DNA of 64,000 nt from Dyella_B sp035508595 (GTDB lineage: Bacteria > Pseudomonadota > Gammaproteobacteria > Xanthomonadales > Rhodanobacteraceae). Each line of letters opens with the position of its first letter. The stretch's first letter is position 1. Positions 18,234 through 27,552 of this stretch are shown in pieces. Both the position numbers and the translations under genes were made by a program. The stretch spans positions 1 to 64,000 of the forward strand of contig DATJMR010000084.1 in NCBI GenBank assembly GCA_035508595.1. Direction: 5' to 3'. The notes beneath the pieces are model-generated. The model searched no databases. It was given only the letters and a program-made list of their open reading frames with translations, and was not told the DNA's origin.

Positions 18234-19241
18234 GTGCACGATCCGGCAACAATCAGCTCGCCAGGGCAGGATGCGCTACCGCGGCTGCAAGGCGAATGCT
18301 GGGCGATCACCGACCTGGCGGCCGGCAATCAACGGCAGGCGCTGGCCCTGGCGGAACAGATGGACATGCCGGTGCGACACCTCGTTTTGTCGCCGCGCGC
18401 GCCATGGTCGTGGCTGTCGCCGCGCATGACATGGGGTGGCCGCCTGGCCCTTCCCGCTTCGCAACGCGCCATGTTCGCACCACCCTGGCCGCGCATCGCC
18501 ATCGGCTGCGGGCGCAGCGCGGCATTGCTGACGCGCATGCTGCGCACGCTGACGGAAGGCTGCTGCCATACCGTGCAGATTCTCGATCCGCGTGTCGATC
18601 CCGCCCATTGGGACACCGTCATCGCACCGCGCCACGACGGCCTGGCCGGCGCCAATGTGCTCAACCCCTTGGGTTCGTTGAACCCGGTCGACGAGGCATG
18701 GCTGCAAGACGGCCGCGAGGCCAGCCCGGCCTTGAACGATCTGCCGCGGCCCCGCGTGGGCGTGTTGCTGGGCGGTCCGCGTACCGGCATTGGTATCGAT
18801 GCCAACTATGCGCAGCGCCTGGTCGAACAATTGCTCGCCCGGCGGCGGCGCGAAGGCGGAAGTTTGATGGTGCTGGCGTCGCGCCGCACACCCGCCGCGG
18901 TCGTGGAAGTAACGCGCAACGCACTGCGCGGCACCCCCGGCTTGATCTGGGCCGGGCCCGAGGAGGGCATCAATCCTTATCCCGGCGTGCTGGGCTGGGC
19001 GGATCGGCTGGTCGTTACGCCCGATTCGGTCAACATGCTCAGCGAAGCATGCGCCGTCGGTTGCCCGGTGCACACGTTCGTTGCCGGCACCTTGCCGCCA
19101 AAACTCGCGCGCTTTCATCAGAGCTTGCGAGCGGCTGGCCTATTACATGATATGAACGAGGATTCACCCGCCACGCAAACGCCGCTGCGCGAAACGGCGA
19201 CGATTGCCGATGCATTGCGCAAACGCTTGCTCGCATCGTAA
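18234..19241 (+). CDS. ELM1 (mitochondrial fission) family protein
   Basis: A 335-residue protein of the ELM1 family (PF06258). It contains CWAITDLAAGNQRQALALAE at the N-terminus, a central RPRVGVLLGGPRTGI, and the C-terminal GWADRLVVTPDSVNMLSEA. The fold resembles GT-B glycosyltransferases, and many alphaproteobacterial and gammaproteobacterial members lie near lipid A or LPS genes, as here. In plants ELM1 recruits the division dynamin to mitochondria; the bacterial role is unknown. The start is GTG with GGAGG 10 bases upstream. It converges on glnE with a 20-base gap. Confidence 0.85.
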   Translation: MHDPATISSPGQDALPRLQGECWAITDLAAGNQRQALALAEQMDMPVRHLVLSPRAPWSWLSPRMTWGGRLALPASQRAMFAPPWPRIAIGCGRSAALLTRMLRTLTEGCCHTVQILDPRVDPAHWDTVIAPRHDGLAGANVLNPLGSLNPVDEAWLQDGREASPALNDLPRPRVGVLLGGPRTGIGIDANYAQRLVEQLLARRRREGGSLMVLASRRTPAAVVEVTRNALRGTPGLIWAGPEEGINPYPGVLGWADRLVVTPDSVNMLSEACAVGCPVHTFVAGTLPPKLARFHQSLRAAGLLHDMNEDSPATQTPLRETATIADALRKRLLAS

Positions 19242-19261
19242 ACGCCCAGGATGCGCGCTGT

Positions 19262-22114
19262 TCAAAAATCGAACCCAAGCGCCCGCGTCACCACGCCAAC
19301 TTCGCCGCACCATTCATCCAGCTCTGCGTCGCGTGGCGCAATGCGCGAGCGCAAGTCCAACGTGCACAGCAACGCGCGACGCAGCAAGTGGGCATGCGCG
19401 CGCGAGAAACAGTTGGCTTGTGCCGTATCCAGCAGACCTTCGTTGCGGCACAGCTCGATCAATCCGGCATTGGCCGTCGTCGACAGCAGATGGGGCGATT
19501 TGGCCGCGTGCGCCAGCACCAAACCTTGCAAGGCGAATTCGATATCCAAAAGGCCGCCATGCCCTTGCTTGAGATCGACCTGCGCGGCATCCGAACGATC
19601 ACGCTCCGCACGCCAGCGCTGTCGCATGCTGCTTACTTCGGCAAGCACCGCCACGCGCTCGCGCGGCACGGCCAGCGTGCGGCGGCGCACGTCGCCGAGC
19701 TCCGAATTCAGCACGGCATCGCCCGCCACGGGACGCGCGCGCAACAGCGCCTGATGCTCCCATGTCCACGCCCGGCTTTCCTGATACGCGACAAACGCAT
19801 CCAGGGTGCCGACCAGCAAACCCTTGGAGCCGTCCGGACGCAAGCGCGTATCCACCTCGTACAAACGCCCGGCACGCGTGAGCACCGTCAACCAATTCAT
19901 GACGCGCTGCGTCAGGCGCTGATACCAACGCGAACCTTCCAGCGGGCGCGGACCATCGCTCATGGCTTGCGCACGCTGGCCGTCGAAGACGAACACCAGA
20001 TCCAGATCGGACGCAAAACCGAGTTCTTCTCCACCCAAGCTGCCGTAGCCCAGCACCGAAAAACCCGAGCCTTTACCGGGCAATCGGCCATGCGCGGCGA
20101 TGACTTCGCGTTCGGCCAATGCCGCCACCGCATTGACCACGGCTTCGGCCAAGGCGGCGAGCCGGCGTGCCGTGGCGACGGCATCGGCGCGACCGTCGTT
20201 GAAGGCAAGGCCCAATCGAAACGCGATACTGGATTTGAATTCGTTGATGCGCTCCAGCTCGGCCTCGGCTTCGCGCTCGTCCAGCGTGGTAAGCACGTGC
20301 GCGATTTCCGCGCTGATATCGGCACGCTTGAGCGGCAACTGATCGATGCGCGGATCGAGCACGTCGTCGAGCAACAACGGTTGCGCAATGACACGCTCGG
20401 CAAGAAACGCGCTATCGGCGAACAGTTGGGCGAGTCGCTTTCGAGCCGACGGCTGCTCCTCCAGCAACGCAAGATACGAAGGCCGGCGCGCCACCGCTTG
20501 CACCAGGCGGCACAGCCGCAACAAGCACGCCACGGGCGCCGCCGTGTCGTGTGCGGCAGCGAGCAATTGCGGCATCAAATGATCCAGTTGCTCGCGCGCG
20601 CGCGCCGACATCGCACGCAACGACGCCGCCTGCGGCAGTTTGAGCAAGGCATCCAACGCCTCCCCGCCGGGAACAAAACCGGATGCTTCCAGCGCGCTCG
20701 CTTCGAGCGATTCGTCGCGCGCTTTTTTCCACAAAATAGCATCGGCGGCCGGCACCGCGGCTTTCGCGCCGCCTTCGGGCATCAGCACCGCCTCGAACTC
20801 GCTGGCGACGATATCCCGATGCTTTGCCAACTCATCCGCCAACGGCTCCCATGCCGGGTAGTCCAGCGCCAGCGCCAGCCGCTCGCGCGTCAACGGATCG
20901 TCCGGCAAGTCGTGCGTTTGCGCATCGCGCATCATCTGCACGCGGTTTTCCAGCCGCCGCAGAAACACATACGCCTCGCGCAACGCGCGCGCGCGCGTGG
21001 CGGGAATGTGGCCGCGCGCTTCGCACGCCGTCAGCGCCGGCAAGAGTCCGCGCACGCGCAAGCTGGGTTCCCGACCGCCACGAATCAGCTGCACCAGTTG
21101 CACGATGAACTCGATTTCCCGAATGCCTCCAGGGCCGAGTTTCAGATTATCGGCCAGGTCTTTGCGCGCAACCTCGGCATCGATCAACGCCTTCATCTCG
21201 CGCAAACCGGCAAACGCGGTGTAATCGAGGTATTTGCGATACACGAACGGCCGCAGCATTTCCTGCAATTGCTTGCCTGCGCTGCGATCGCCCGCCACGG
21301 TGCGCGCCTTGATCCACGCGTAGCGCTCCCAGTCGCGCCCTTCGCGCTGGTAATACTGCTCCATGGCGCTGAACGGCAACGCCAATCGACCCGCGTTGCC
21401 GAACGGCCGCAAGCGCAAGTCGACGCGCGCGCAGATGCCGTCGGTCGTGGGTTCGTGCAACAAGCGTACCAATTGCCGACCCAAGCGCACGAAGTATTCG
21501 CTGTTGTCCAGTACGCGCGCGCCATCGCTCTCGCCGCCTTGCGGATACGCCAGCACCAGATCGATGTCGGAAGAAAAATTGAGCTCGCCACCGCCGAGCT
21601 TGCCGAAACCGACCACGACCAATCGCTGCAGACTGCCGTCCTCGCCACGCGGATGGCCATAGCGCACCGCCAAATTGCGTTCGGACCAATCGAGCGCGGC
21701 ACCGAGCAAGGCTTCGTAAAGCACGCTGGTGGCGGAAAGCGTTTCGGGCAGATCATCCAGCCCGTTGACGTCGCGGAACACCAGGCGCAACGCTTCGGCG
21801 TGCCGGAACCGACGCAGCGCGGCCATGCAGACGGTTTCGTCCGTGTCGAGTTTCAGCGCGTCGATACGCGCTGACGCGTCGCCATTCACGCGCAAGCGTT
21901 CCAAGCCCTGGGGTGACAGCAACGGCGGTTGATTGCGCCACGTCTCGAAGGCGAAGTCGCTGGCAAGCAAGGTCCGGCGAATGCGTTCGGCGACGCCGGC
22001 ATCGTCGTGCAGAGGTACGCCGGCGGCGCGGCAGCGAGCCGCGAGCTGTGCGTAGCGGTCGTCGATCAAGGCCTGCAGCGCGGGAGATTCGGCGGGAAGC
22101 GAAGTCACGGTCAT
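19262..22114 (-). CDS. glnE: Glutamine synthetase adenylyltransferase/adenylyl-removing enzyme
   Basis: GlnE adds and removes AMP on glutamine synthetase according to PII signals, tuning nitrogen assimilation. The 950-residue product matches the family length and has two nucleotidyltransferase domains. The N-terminal one (removing activity) has VVVGFGKLGGGELNFSSDID with D183 and D185; the C-terminal one (adding activity) has LGYGSLGGEELGFASDLDL with D703 and D705. A GlnD PII-uridylyltransferase-type domain follows each. Both catalytic centres look intact. It is monocistronic here, with about 60 bases to the upstream cysA stop. Confidence 0.97.
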   Translation of the reverse strand: MTVTSLPAESPALQALIDDRYAQLAARCRAAGVPLHDDAGVAERIRRTLLASDFAFETWRNQPPLLSPQGLERLRVNGDASARIDALKLDTDETVCMAALRRFRHAEALRLVFRDVNGLDDLPETLSATSVLYEALLGAALDWSERNLAVRYGHPRGEDGSLQRLVVVGFGKLGGGELNFSSDIDLVLAYPQGGESDGARVLDNSEYFVRLGRQLVRLLHEPTTDGICARVDLRLRPFGNAGRLALPFSAMEQYYQREGRDWERYAWIKARTVAGDRSAGKQLQEMLRPFVYRKYLDYTAFAGLREMKALIDAEVARKDLADNLKLGPGGIREIEFIVQLVQLIRGGREPSLRVRGLLPALTACEARGHIPATRARALREAYVFLRRLENRVQMMRDAQTHDLPDDPLTRERLALALDYPAWEPLADELAKHRDIVASEFEAVLMPEGGAKAAVPAADAILWKKARDESLEASALEASGFVPGGEALDALLKLPQAASLRAMSARAREQLDHLMPQLLAAAHDTAAPVACLLRLCRLVQAVARRPSYLALLEEQPSARKRLAQLFADSAFLAERVIAQPLLLDDVLDPRIDQLPLKRADISAEIAHVLTTLDEREAEAELERINEFKSSIAFRLGLAFNDGRADAVATARRLAALAEAVVNAVAALAEREVIAAHGRLPGKGSGFSVLGYGSLGGEELGFASDLDLVFVFDGQRAQAMSDGPRPLEGSRWYQRLTQRVMNWLTVLTRAGRLYEVDTRLRPDGSKGLLVGTLDAFVAYQESRAWTWEHQALLRARPVAGDAVLNSELGDVRRRTLAVPRERVAVLAEVSSMRQRWRAERDRSDAAQVDLKQGHGGLLDIEFALQGLVLAHAAKSPHLLSTTANAGLIELCRNEGLLDTAQANCFSRAHAHLLRRALLCTLDLRSRIAPRDAELDEWCGEVGVVTRALGFDF

Positions 22115-22175
22115 AGGCCCATTATGACCATTTCATCCCGCTCTTCCGAGTTTATGCCGCTACGAATGCACGCCT

Positions 22176-23321
22176 TTACGCTTCGATGCGACGCCAGGGG
22201 CCTACCGCGACGGGAGAATTCACATGCGAGGGATGAAGTGTCACCCGTTGACGTACATGTCCTTCCCTATCCACGCCGAATATCGCCAATGCGTGGAAAT
22301 GGACATCGATCGTATCGTCCGCGATACCGCCGTGGCGTGCCCAATCGCGCTCGCTCCATTCGGCCTCGAGCGGTTCGTCCAACCCCTCCAGGCGCAAGCT
22401 GGCGCGCACGGTGCCGGCGACGTGACGAAGATTGAGCACATGCGCCTTTAAACCTTCGCCCTGCCGCGACGCGAGCACAATGTCTTCCGGACGCACATGC
22501 ACGGAAACGTCATGCACGTTGTCCAGGGAGAAATCCTCCAGCGGCCAAGCACGGCCAAACAGATGCAGATGCTGCGCCTTTACCTTGCCCGGCAACGATT
22601 GGCCGCGCGCGATGAAACGCGACGCGAAGGGCGTGGCAGGCTGACGATAGATCTGCTCCGGCGCACCGATTTGCTCGATGCGGCCGCGATTCATCACCAC
22701 CACGCGATCGGCCATTTCCAACGCCTCGTCCTGGTCGTGCGTAACGAACAAGGTGGTAATGCCGAGCGAGCGATGAAACTCGCGCAGCCAATTGCGCAGA
22801 TTGACGCGCACTTGCGCATCCAATGCGCCAAAAGGTTCGTCCAGCAACAGCAATCTCGGTTCGATCGCCAATGCGCGCGCCAACGCCACCCGCTGGCGTT
22901 GACCGCCGGATAGCTGCGAAGGATAGCGATGTGCCAATCCCTCCAACTCCACCCGCTGCAGCAAGGCCTCGACATTCGCCTTGATGACGGACGCCTTCGG
23001 TCGTGTGCGCCAAGGCCGAACACGCAAGCCGAACGCCACGTTCTGTGTCACCGTCATATGTGGAAACAAGGCATAGTGCTGAAACACCAAGCCAACGCCG
23101 CGCCGTCTCGCATCCAACTTCAAAAGATCCTGCCCATCGCGGTGGACGCTGCCCGCGTCGGGCTGATCCAGTCCGGCCAGGATTCGCAGCAAGCTGGTCT
23201 TTCCCGATCCGGAAGGACCGAGCACGGCGACGAATTCGCCGTCGGCGATCGTCAGGCTGACGTCGTCCAGTGCCACGAATGCGCCAAACTGACGTCGTAT
23301 GCGGGATATCTCGATGCCCAT
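22176..23321 (-). CDS. cysA: Sulfate/thiosulfate ABC transporter ATP-binding protein
   Basis: CysA powers sulfate and thiosulfate import. The 381-residue protein shows Walker A GPSGSGKT (35-42), the Q-loop in VFQHYALFPHMTV, the signature LSGGQRQRVALARAL, Walker B LLLLDEPFGALDA and the switch histidine in FVTHDQDEALE. A C-terminal TOBE-like domain follows (VHVRPEDIVLA onwards). The start at 23321 is chosen because GAGGA precedes it by about 10 bases. It is the last gene of the sbp-cysT-cysW-cysA unit, 14 bases after cysW. Confidence 0.96.
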   Translation of the reverse strand: MGIEISRIRRQFGAFVALDDVSLTIADGEFVAVLGPSGSGKTSLLRILAGLDQPDAGSVHRDGQDLLKLDARRRGVGLVFQHYALFPHMTVTQNVAFGLRVRPWRTRPKASVIKANVEALLQRVELEGLAHRYPSQLSGGQRQRVALARALAIEPRLLLLDEPFGALDAQVRVNLRNWLREFHRSLGITTLFVTHDQDEALEMADRVVVMNRGRIEQIGAPEQIYRQPATPFASRFIARGQSLPGKVKAQHLHLFGRAWPLEDFSLDNVHDVSVHVRPEDIVLASRQGEGLKAHVLNLRHVAGTVRASLRLEGLDEPLEAEWSERDWARHGGIADDTIDVHFHALAIFGVDREGHVRQRVTLHPSHVNSPVAVGPWRRIEA

Positions 23322-23335
23322 GGCGTGTGGGTTCC

Positions 23336-24190
23336 TCAATGATTCAAATCGTCGCCGTGTCGCCACTCCATCAACCGTTTGATGCCGAGTGTGAGCACGG
23401 TAAGCAACGCAAGCAGCGAAGCGACGGCAAAGGCGGCGGAAAAATTTTCCTGGTAAAGCTGATCCACCTGCAGCGGCAGAGTGTTGGTGACGCCGCGAAG
23501 ATGCCCCGACACCACATACACCGCGCCGAATTCACCCATTGCTCGCGCGTTGCACAACAGCACGCCGTACAACAGCGCCCAGCGCACGCGCGGCAACGTA
23601 ACCCGAAAGAAAATCTGCCATCCGCCGGCCCCCAGCGTAAGCGCAGCTTCTTCCTGATCCGAACCCTGTGCCTGCATTAACGGAATCAGTTCGCGCGCCA
23701 CAAACGGCAACGTGACGAGCACCGTCGCCAACACCAGGCCCGGCAGCGCAAAAATCACCTGCACGCCATGCGGCTCCAACCATCTGCCCAGCCAGCCTTC
23801 TTTGCCGTAAACCAGAATCAACATCATGCCGGCGACAACCGGCGATATGGAAAAAGGAAGATCGATCAACGCACCCAGCAAGGCCTTGCCGCGAAAGTCG
23901 AAGTGCGTCATCGACCAGGCCGCGGCCAGACCGAATACCAGATTCAGGGGAACGGCAATGCCGGCGACGGTCAAGGTCAAGCGCACCGCCGCGATGGTGT
24001 CCGGTTGCCGGATCGCATCCAGATAGAAGGCTGCGCCTTGGCGAAACGCTTCCGCGAATATCGCCAGCAGCGGCAGCACCAGCAACCACGCCAACACCGC
24101 GATAGCACCCGTCACCAACAACGTGCGCGCCGTGCGCATCACCCACGAGGGGCGTCCGCCGATCGATATCGCTGCAGCCACGGCAGCCAT
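23336..24190 (-). CDS. cysW: Sulfate ABC transporter permease CysW
   Basis: One of two inner-membrane permeases of the sulfate importer: 284 residues, about six hydrophobic segments, and the binding-protein-dependent transport signature EEAALTLGAGGWQIFFRVTLP that contacts the CysA ATPase. LIDLPFSISPVVAGMMLILVYG is typical of CysW. The ATG at 24190 shares a base with the cysT stop (TGATG), so the two are coupled. A longer open frame reaches further upstream but lies out of phase with cysT and is not used. Confidence 0.95.
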   Translation of the reverse strand: MAAVAAAISIGGRPSWVMRTARTLLVTGAIAVLAWLLVLPLLAIFAEAFRQGAAFYLDAIRQPDTIAAVRLTLTVAGIAVPLNLVFGLAAAWSMTHFDFRGKALLGALIDLPFSISPVVAGMMLILVYGKEGWLGRWLEPHGVQVIFALPGLVLATVLVTLPFVARELIPLMQAQGSDQEEAALTLGAGGWQIFFRVTLPRVRWALLYGVLLCNARAMGEFGAVYVVSGHLRGVTNTLPLQVDQLYQENFSAAFAVASLLALLTVLTLGIKRLMEWRHGDDLNH

Positions 24191-25023
24191 CAGCGCGACA
24201 CCGCCCAACGACGCGACCAGCGCTGCAACCCTGTCAGCGCCACCAGCAAAAGCAGCGATGCGGCCAGCATCACCGCACCCAAGGCCGCCGCGCCGCGATA
24301 ATCGTATTGCGAATCGATCTTCTGCACGATCAGATATGGGGCGATCTCCGTGCGAAACAGTCGATTGCCGGAAATGAAAACCACCGATCCGAATTCGCCG
24401 ATCGCACGCGCCAATGCCAATGCAAATCCGGTCAACAACGTCGGCAACAGCAGGGGCAGCAGCACGCGAACGAAGCGCTGCCACGGCGACGCGCCCAAGG
24501 TGTACGCCGCCTCCTCCAGATCGCTCTCCATGCTTTCCAGTACCGGCTGCAACGTACGAACGACAAATGGCAATCCTACGAACACCATCGCAAGCAAGAC
24601 GCCGAGCCGCGTGTAAGCCACCTCGATACCGAGCGGCACCAGCCGGCTGCCCAGCCAACCGTTGGGTGCGTACAGCGAGGTCAACGAGATGCCCGCCACG
24701 GCGGTAGGCAGTGCGAAAGGAAGATCGACCAGCGCGTCGCACACGCGGCGAAACGCAAAGCGATAGCGCACCAGCACCCACGCGACCAACAAGCCCAACA
24801 ACGCATCGATGGAGGCTGCCAACAACGCCGCGCCGAAACTCAAACGCAACGACGCCAGCACGCGTCGTGTACCGATCTGTGCCCACCAGCCCGACGGCCC
24901 GAGTTCGAACGCCGTCCACAACAACGCCGCCAGAGGCAACAGCACGCAGCTGCCAAGCACCGCCAGCGTATAGCCGGTGCTGAGACGAAAACCTGGCAGC
25001 ACGTTCCGCGTCGCCATACTCAC
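24190..25023 (-). CDS. cysT: Sulfate ABC transporter permease CysT (CysU)
   Basis: The second permease: 277 residues, six predicted membrane helices, with LVDLPFALPTAVAGISLTSL and the ATPase-contact loop LEEAAYTLGASPWQRFVRVL, then ALARAIGEFGSVVFISGN, all characteristic of CysT/CysU. It forms a heterodimer channel with CysW. Its start overlaps the sbp stop by 4 bases and its stop overlaps the cysW start, giving a tightly coupled operon. Confidence 0.95.
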   Translation of the reverse strand: MSMATRNVLPGFRLSTGYTLAVLGSCVLLPLAALLWTAFELGPSGWWAQIGTRRVLASLRLSFGAALLAASIDALLGLLVAWVLVRYRFAFRRVCDALVDLPFALPTAVAGISLTSLYAPNGWLGSRLVPLGIEVAYTRLGVLLAMVFVGLPFVVRTLQPVLESMESDLEEAAYTLGASPWQRFVRVLLPLLLPTLLTGFALALARAIGEFGSVVFISGNRLFRTEIAPYLIVQKIDSQYDYRGAAALGAVMLAASLLLLVALTGLQRWSRRWAVSR

Positions 25024-26021
25024 TGCTGCCCTTCGGTGATCTGGTCGAACACGCCACCGTCGGCGAAGTACGTGGCCTGTACCTTGCGCCAGTCGCCGAA
25101 TTGCTCGGCAATCGTGAATGTCTTCACCGCGGGAAACTGCGCGGCGTACTGCGCGGCGACCGCGGCATTGCGCGGACGAAAGAAATGCCTGGCGGCCATC
25201 GTCTGACCTTCCGTGCCGTAAAGAAATTGCAGGTACGCCAGCGCGACCTTCTGCGTGCCGTGCGCCGCTGCCGCCGAGTCGACGACCGCCACCGGCGGTT
25301 CCGCCAAAATGGTGAGCGAGGGCACCACAATCTCATACTTGTCTTTGCCAAACTCCTGCTGCGTCATCAAGGCTTCGCTTTCCCAGGCGATCAGCACATC
25401 GCCGATGCCACGCTGCACAAACGTATTGGTTGCGCCGCGCGAACCCGTATCCAAGACCGGTACGTTTTTATAGAGCGCCGCGACATACGCGCGCGCCTTC
25501 TCGGCACTGCCGCCTGGGCGACGCGCCGACCAACCCCATGCGGCCAGAAAATTCCAGCGCGCGCCACCCGATGTCTTAGGGTTGGGCGTAATCACTTGCA
25601 CGTCCGGTCGAATGAGGTCCGGCCAATCGCGGATCTGCTTGGGATTGCCCTTGCGGACCAGAAATACCACCGTGGAGGTATAGGGAGAGCTGTTGTCCGG
25701 CAGCCTCGTCTGCCAATCCTTGGCGAGCAGCCCCTTATCGGCCAGCACGTCGATGTCGTAGGCCAGGGCCAAGGTGACCACATCCGCGGGAAGTCCGTCG
25801 AGCACGGCGCGCGCCTGCTTGCCCGAACCGCCGTTGGAGGTCGTCACCGCGACACGTTGACCGGTCTGCTTGAGCCAATATGTCGCGAAGGCGGCGTCCA
25901 CATCCTGGAAATATTCGCGTGTCGGATCGAAGGAAACATTCAAAAGCTTCGCGTCCGTTGCCGACACATCGCCGACGCCCAGCGAGAGAAGCGCTGCCAG
26001 AACGAGCAGTAGGCGTTTCAT
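25020..26021 (-). CDS. sbp: Periplasmic sulfate-binding protein
   Basis: The 333-residue precursor starts with a signal peptide (KRLLLVLAALLSLGVGDVSA) and has the Sbp ligand-binding signatures: LLNVSFDPTREYFQD, TSNGGSGKQARAVLDGLPAD, VTLALAYDIDVLA, RLPDNSSPYTSTVVFLVRKG and TPNPKTSGGARWNFLAAWGW. It captures sulfate in the periplasm for CysTWA. Residues fit Sbp better than thiosulfate-binding CysP, but the two cannot be separated by eye with certainty. The ATG at 26021 has GGAGGAG about 10 bases upstream. A TGGACGTCC element lies about 55-65 bases before the start. Confidence 0.95.
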   Translation of the reverse strand: MKRLLLVLAALLSLGVGDVSATDAKLLNVSFDPTREYFQDVDAAFATYWLKQTGQRVAVTTSNGGSGKQARAVLDGLPADVVTLALAYDIDVLADKGLLAKDWQTRLPDNSSPYTSTVVFLVRKGNPKQIRDWPDLIRPDVQVITPNPKTSGGARWNFLAAWGWSARRPGGSAEKARAYVAALYKNVPVLDTGSRGATNTFVQRGIGDVLIAWESEALMTQQEFGKDKYEIVVPSLTILAEPPVAVVDSAAAAHGTQKVALAYLQFLYGTEGQTMAARHFFRPRNAAVAAQYAAQFPAVKTFTIAEQFGDWRKVQATYFADGGVFDQITEGQQ

Positions 26022-26070
26022 GCGTAGCGGTCTCCTCCGGGCAAGTACGCCCATCGTGAACTATAGGTTT

Positions 26071-26086
26071 GGATGGATGGACGTCC
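26071..26086 (-). promoter_or_regulatory. TGGACGTC element upstream of the sulfate transporter operon
   Basis: On the minus strand GGACGTCC (26079-26086) is itself a palindrome and is followed by ATCCATCC. It shares the TGGACGTC core (plus-strand reading) with the sites before cysJ and cysG. Its position, about 60 bases before sbp, suits a regulator site. The binding protein is unknown. Confidence 0.45.
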
Positions 26087-26123
26087 GAAAGCGCGGATCG
26101 TCCTATCCATATGCGCGGATGCG

Positions 26124-27329
26124 TTAAATGAAAATTTCCGCACGCAGCTCGACCACATGCGGGTTGATCACCAGCCCTTTTCGATCGCTGAACGCCCGGA
26201 TGTAATTCGCCTGCAATCTCAGATGCGTGCCCAGGTACCAGTTCGCACCGGCTGTCCAGTCGTGCTCTTTGCCGCCCTGCACGCGGCCGTCATTGAGGTC
26301 CAGGTCGCTGTAACGCACGGCGAACTCGACGGCGCCCCAAGGATGGGACGGGATCACGTTGCCGACATTGCCATCGTGGTACTGGCGCGATTCCCCGGTA
26401 ATGACCCAGCTTGCGAATACGTAATAACCGCTGAGATCGTAGTTCGGCTTGGGCACGTCGAACGTCGTGTCAGCCTTGAGATATTCGCTCTGCACGGACC
26501 AGGGACCATCGATCCACAAACCTTCCAGACCCACACGATCGATGTGATTCACATTCGTGAGCGTGCCGGAGCTGACCAGGGCGACCGTAGTGAGACCCGC
26601 CTCCGGCGGAGTCTTGAAACTGGCGGTCGCCGGTTGCTGCACACCGAGCGCATCGACCAGCCCGTAGGGTCGTTCCTGCGATGCGGCGATGCCTAGATGC
26701 AGCACGCGATCGGCCTCGTGCAACGGTATCCACGCCGCACGCGCCGCCCATGTGTGGCCATGATTTTTGCCCGCCATGTTTTCGCCGTAGTAACCGAGGC
26801 TGGCAAGCCAATGCGCGCGTTGAATGGCCCAATCCACGCCGATGCGGCGATTTTCGTAGACCGCCTGCGAGGGCAGCGCCAACTCGATGAAGGTGGTCTG
26901 CGTGGAGGTGGTAACGCCCTCGAAGCTTACCGGTGTCTTGCTCTGCCCAAAGCGAATGGCGCCGAAGTCTTCGCCCAAGGCGGCTTTGGACTGCAATCGC
27001 AGAAAAGCATCTTGCCACTGCCTGGATTGAAAGTCGTAATACACCGTTGCGTCGTAAACGCCCGGTTTCTTTACATAGAAGCCCAAATACTTGCGCCGAT
27101 TGGTATGCGCATCGATGAACGCATGATCGTCATGTGAAAAGTCATTCACGTCATATTGATAGCGCAGCACCAAGCCGATATCGGTCCCGTCGCTCAACTG
27201 AACCTGCGTCGGCCAATGGTCGAGCCCATCGACATCGCCAGCCTTGGCGTTGGTGGGGGCCATCACGGCAAGCGATGCCGATACGGCCAGCGTCAACACA
27301 GCAAATAAAGGCTTGGATCGTCGTGGCAT
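26124..27329 (-). CDS. OprP/OprO-like anion-selective porin
   Basis: A 401-residue outer-membrane porin resembling the phosphate/polyphosphate porin family. It has a signal peptide (RRSKPLFAVLTLAVSASLAV through TNAKA) and alternating beta-strand segments such as GLVLRYQYDVNDFS, GVYDATVYYDFQSRQWQ, AIRFGQSKTPVSFEG, GYYVFASWVITGESRQY, EFAVRYSDLDLNDG and WYLGTHLRLQANYIRAF, ending in Phe-Ile. GGAGG lies 5 bases before the ATG at 27329. It sits directly upstream of sbp on the same strand (103-base gap) and diverges from cysJ, so its likely cargo is sulfate or organosulfur anions. The substrate is inference; no selectivity-filter lysines were mapped. Confidence 0.88.
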   Translation of the reverse strand: MPRRSKPLFAVLTLAVSASLAVMAPTNAKAGDVDGLDHWPTQVQLSDGTDIGLVLRYQYDVNDFSHDDHAFIDAHTNRRKYLGFYVKKPGVYDATVYYDFQSRQWQDAFLRLQSKAALGEDFGAIRFGQSKTPVSFEGVTTSTQTTFIELALPSQAVYENRRIGVDWAIQRAHWLASLGYYGENMAGKNHGHTWAARAAWIPLHEADRVLHLGIAASQERPYGLVDALGVQQPATASFKTPPEAGLTTVALVSSGTLTNVNHIDRVGLEGLWIDGPWSVQSEYLKADTTFDVPKPNYDLSGYYVFASWVITGESRQYHDGNVGNVIPSHPWGAVEFAVRYSDLDLNDGRVQGGKEHDWTAGANWYLGTHLRLQANYIRAFSDRKGLVINPHVVELRAEIFI

Positions 27330-27523
27330 AGCGTCCTCCGACGCCGCATGACGGCGCCCATGAAAAGTGGATGAAGAACAACCCTGGCCGAGCGCTGGGG
27401 ATAGCGCCCGGAACCCATGCTGCCTGCCCGGTTTCGTGCGACGGAAAGGAGCGAATGGCATGCGGATATGCCACCCCATCATTTCTTGGCCAAAAAACGA
27501 AGTTCTAACATCTATCGATCAGA

Positions 27524-27541
27524 TGGACGTCTAAACGTCCA
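27524..27541 (+). promoter_or_regulatory. TGGACGTCTAAACGTCCA dyad upstream of cysJ
   Basis: Two 7-base arms, TGGACGT and ACGTCCA, surround a CTAA centre. The same bases parse as two adjacent 8-mers, GGACGTCT and AAACGTCC, matching the met-box consensus AGACGTCT at 7 and 6 of 8 positions. It ends 11 bases before the cysJ start codon, a position typical of repressor sites, and lies in the region shared with the divergent porin gene. Confidence 0.55.
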
Positions 27542-27552
27542 AGGACTCTACA

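Noticed and set aside
19388..21874. 828-codon plus-strand frame opposite glnE
   Set aside because: Fully antisense to glnE, His/Arg/Gln-rich composition typical of a shadow frame, no motif.
23336..25111. Apparent 591-residue permease with a long N-terminal extension
   Set aside because: The first 300 codons are cysT read out of frame. The true cysW starts at 24190, overlapping the cysT stop.
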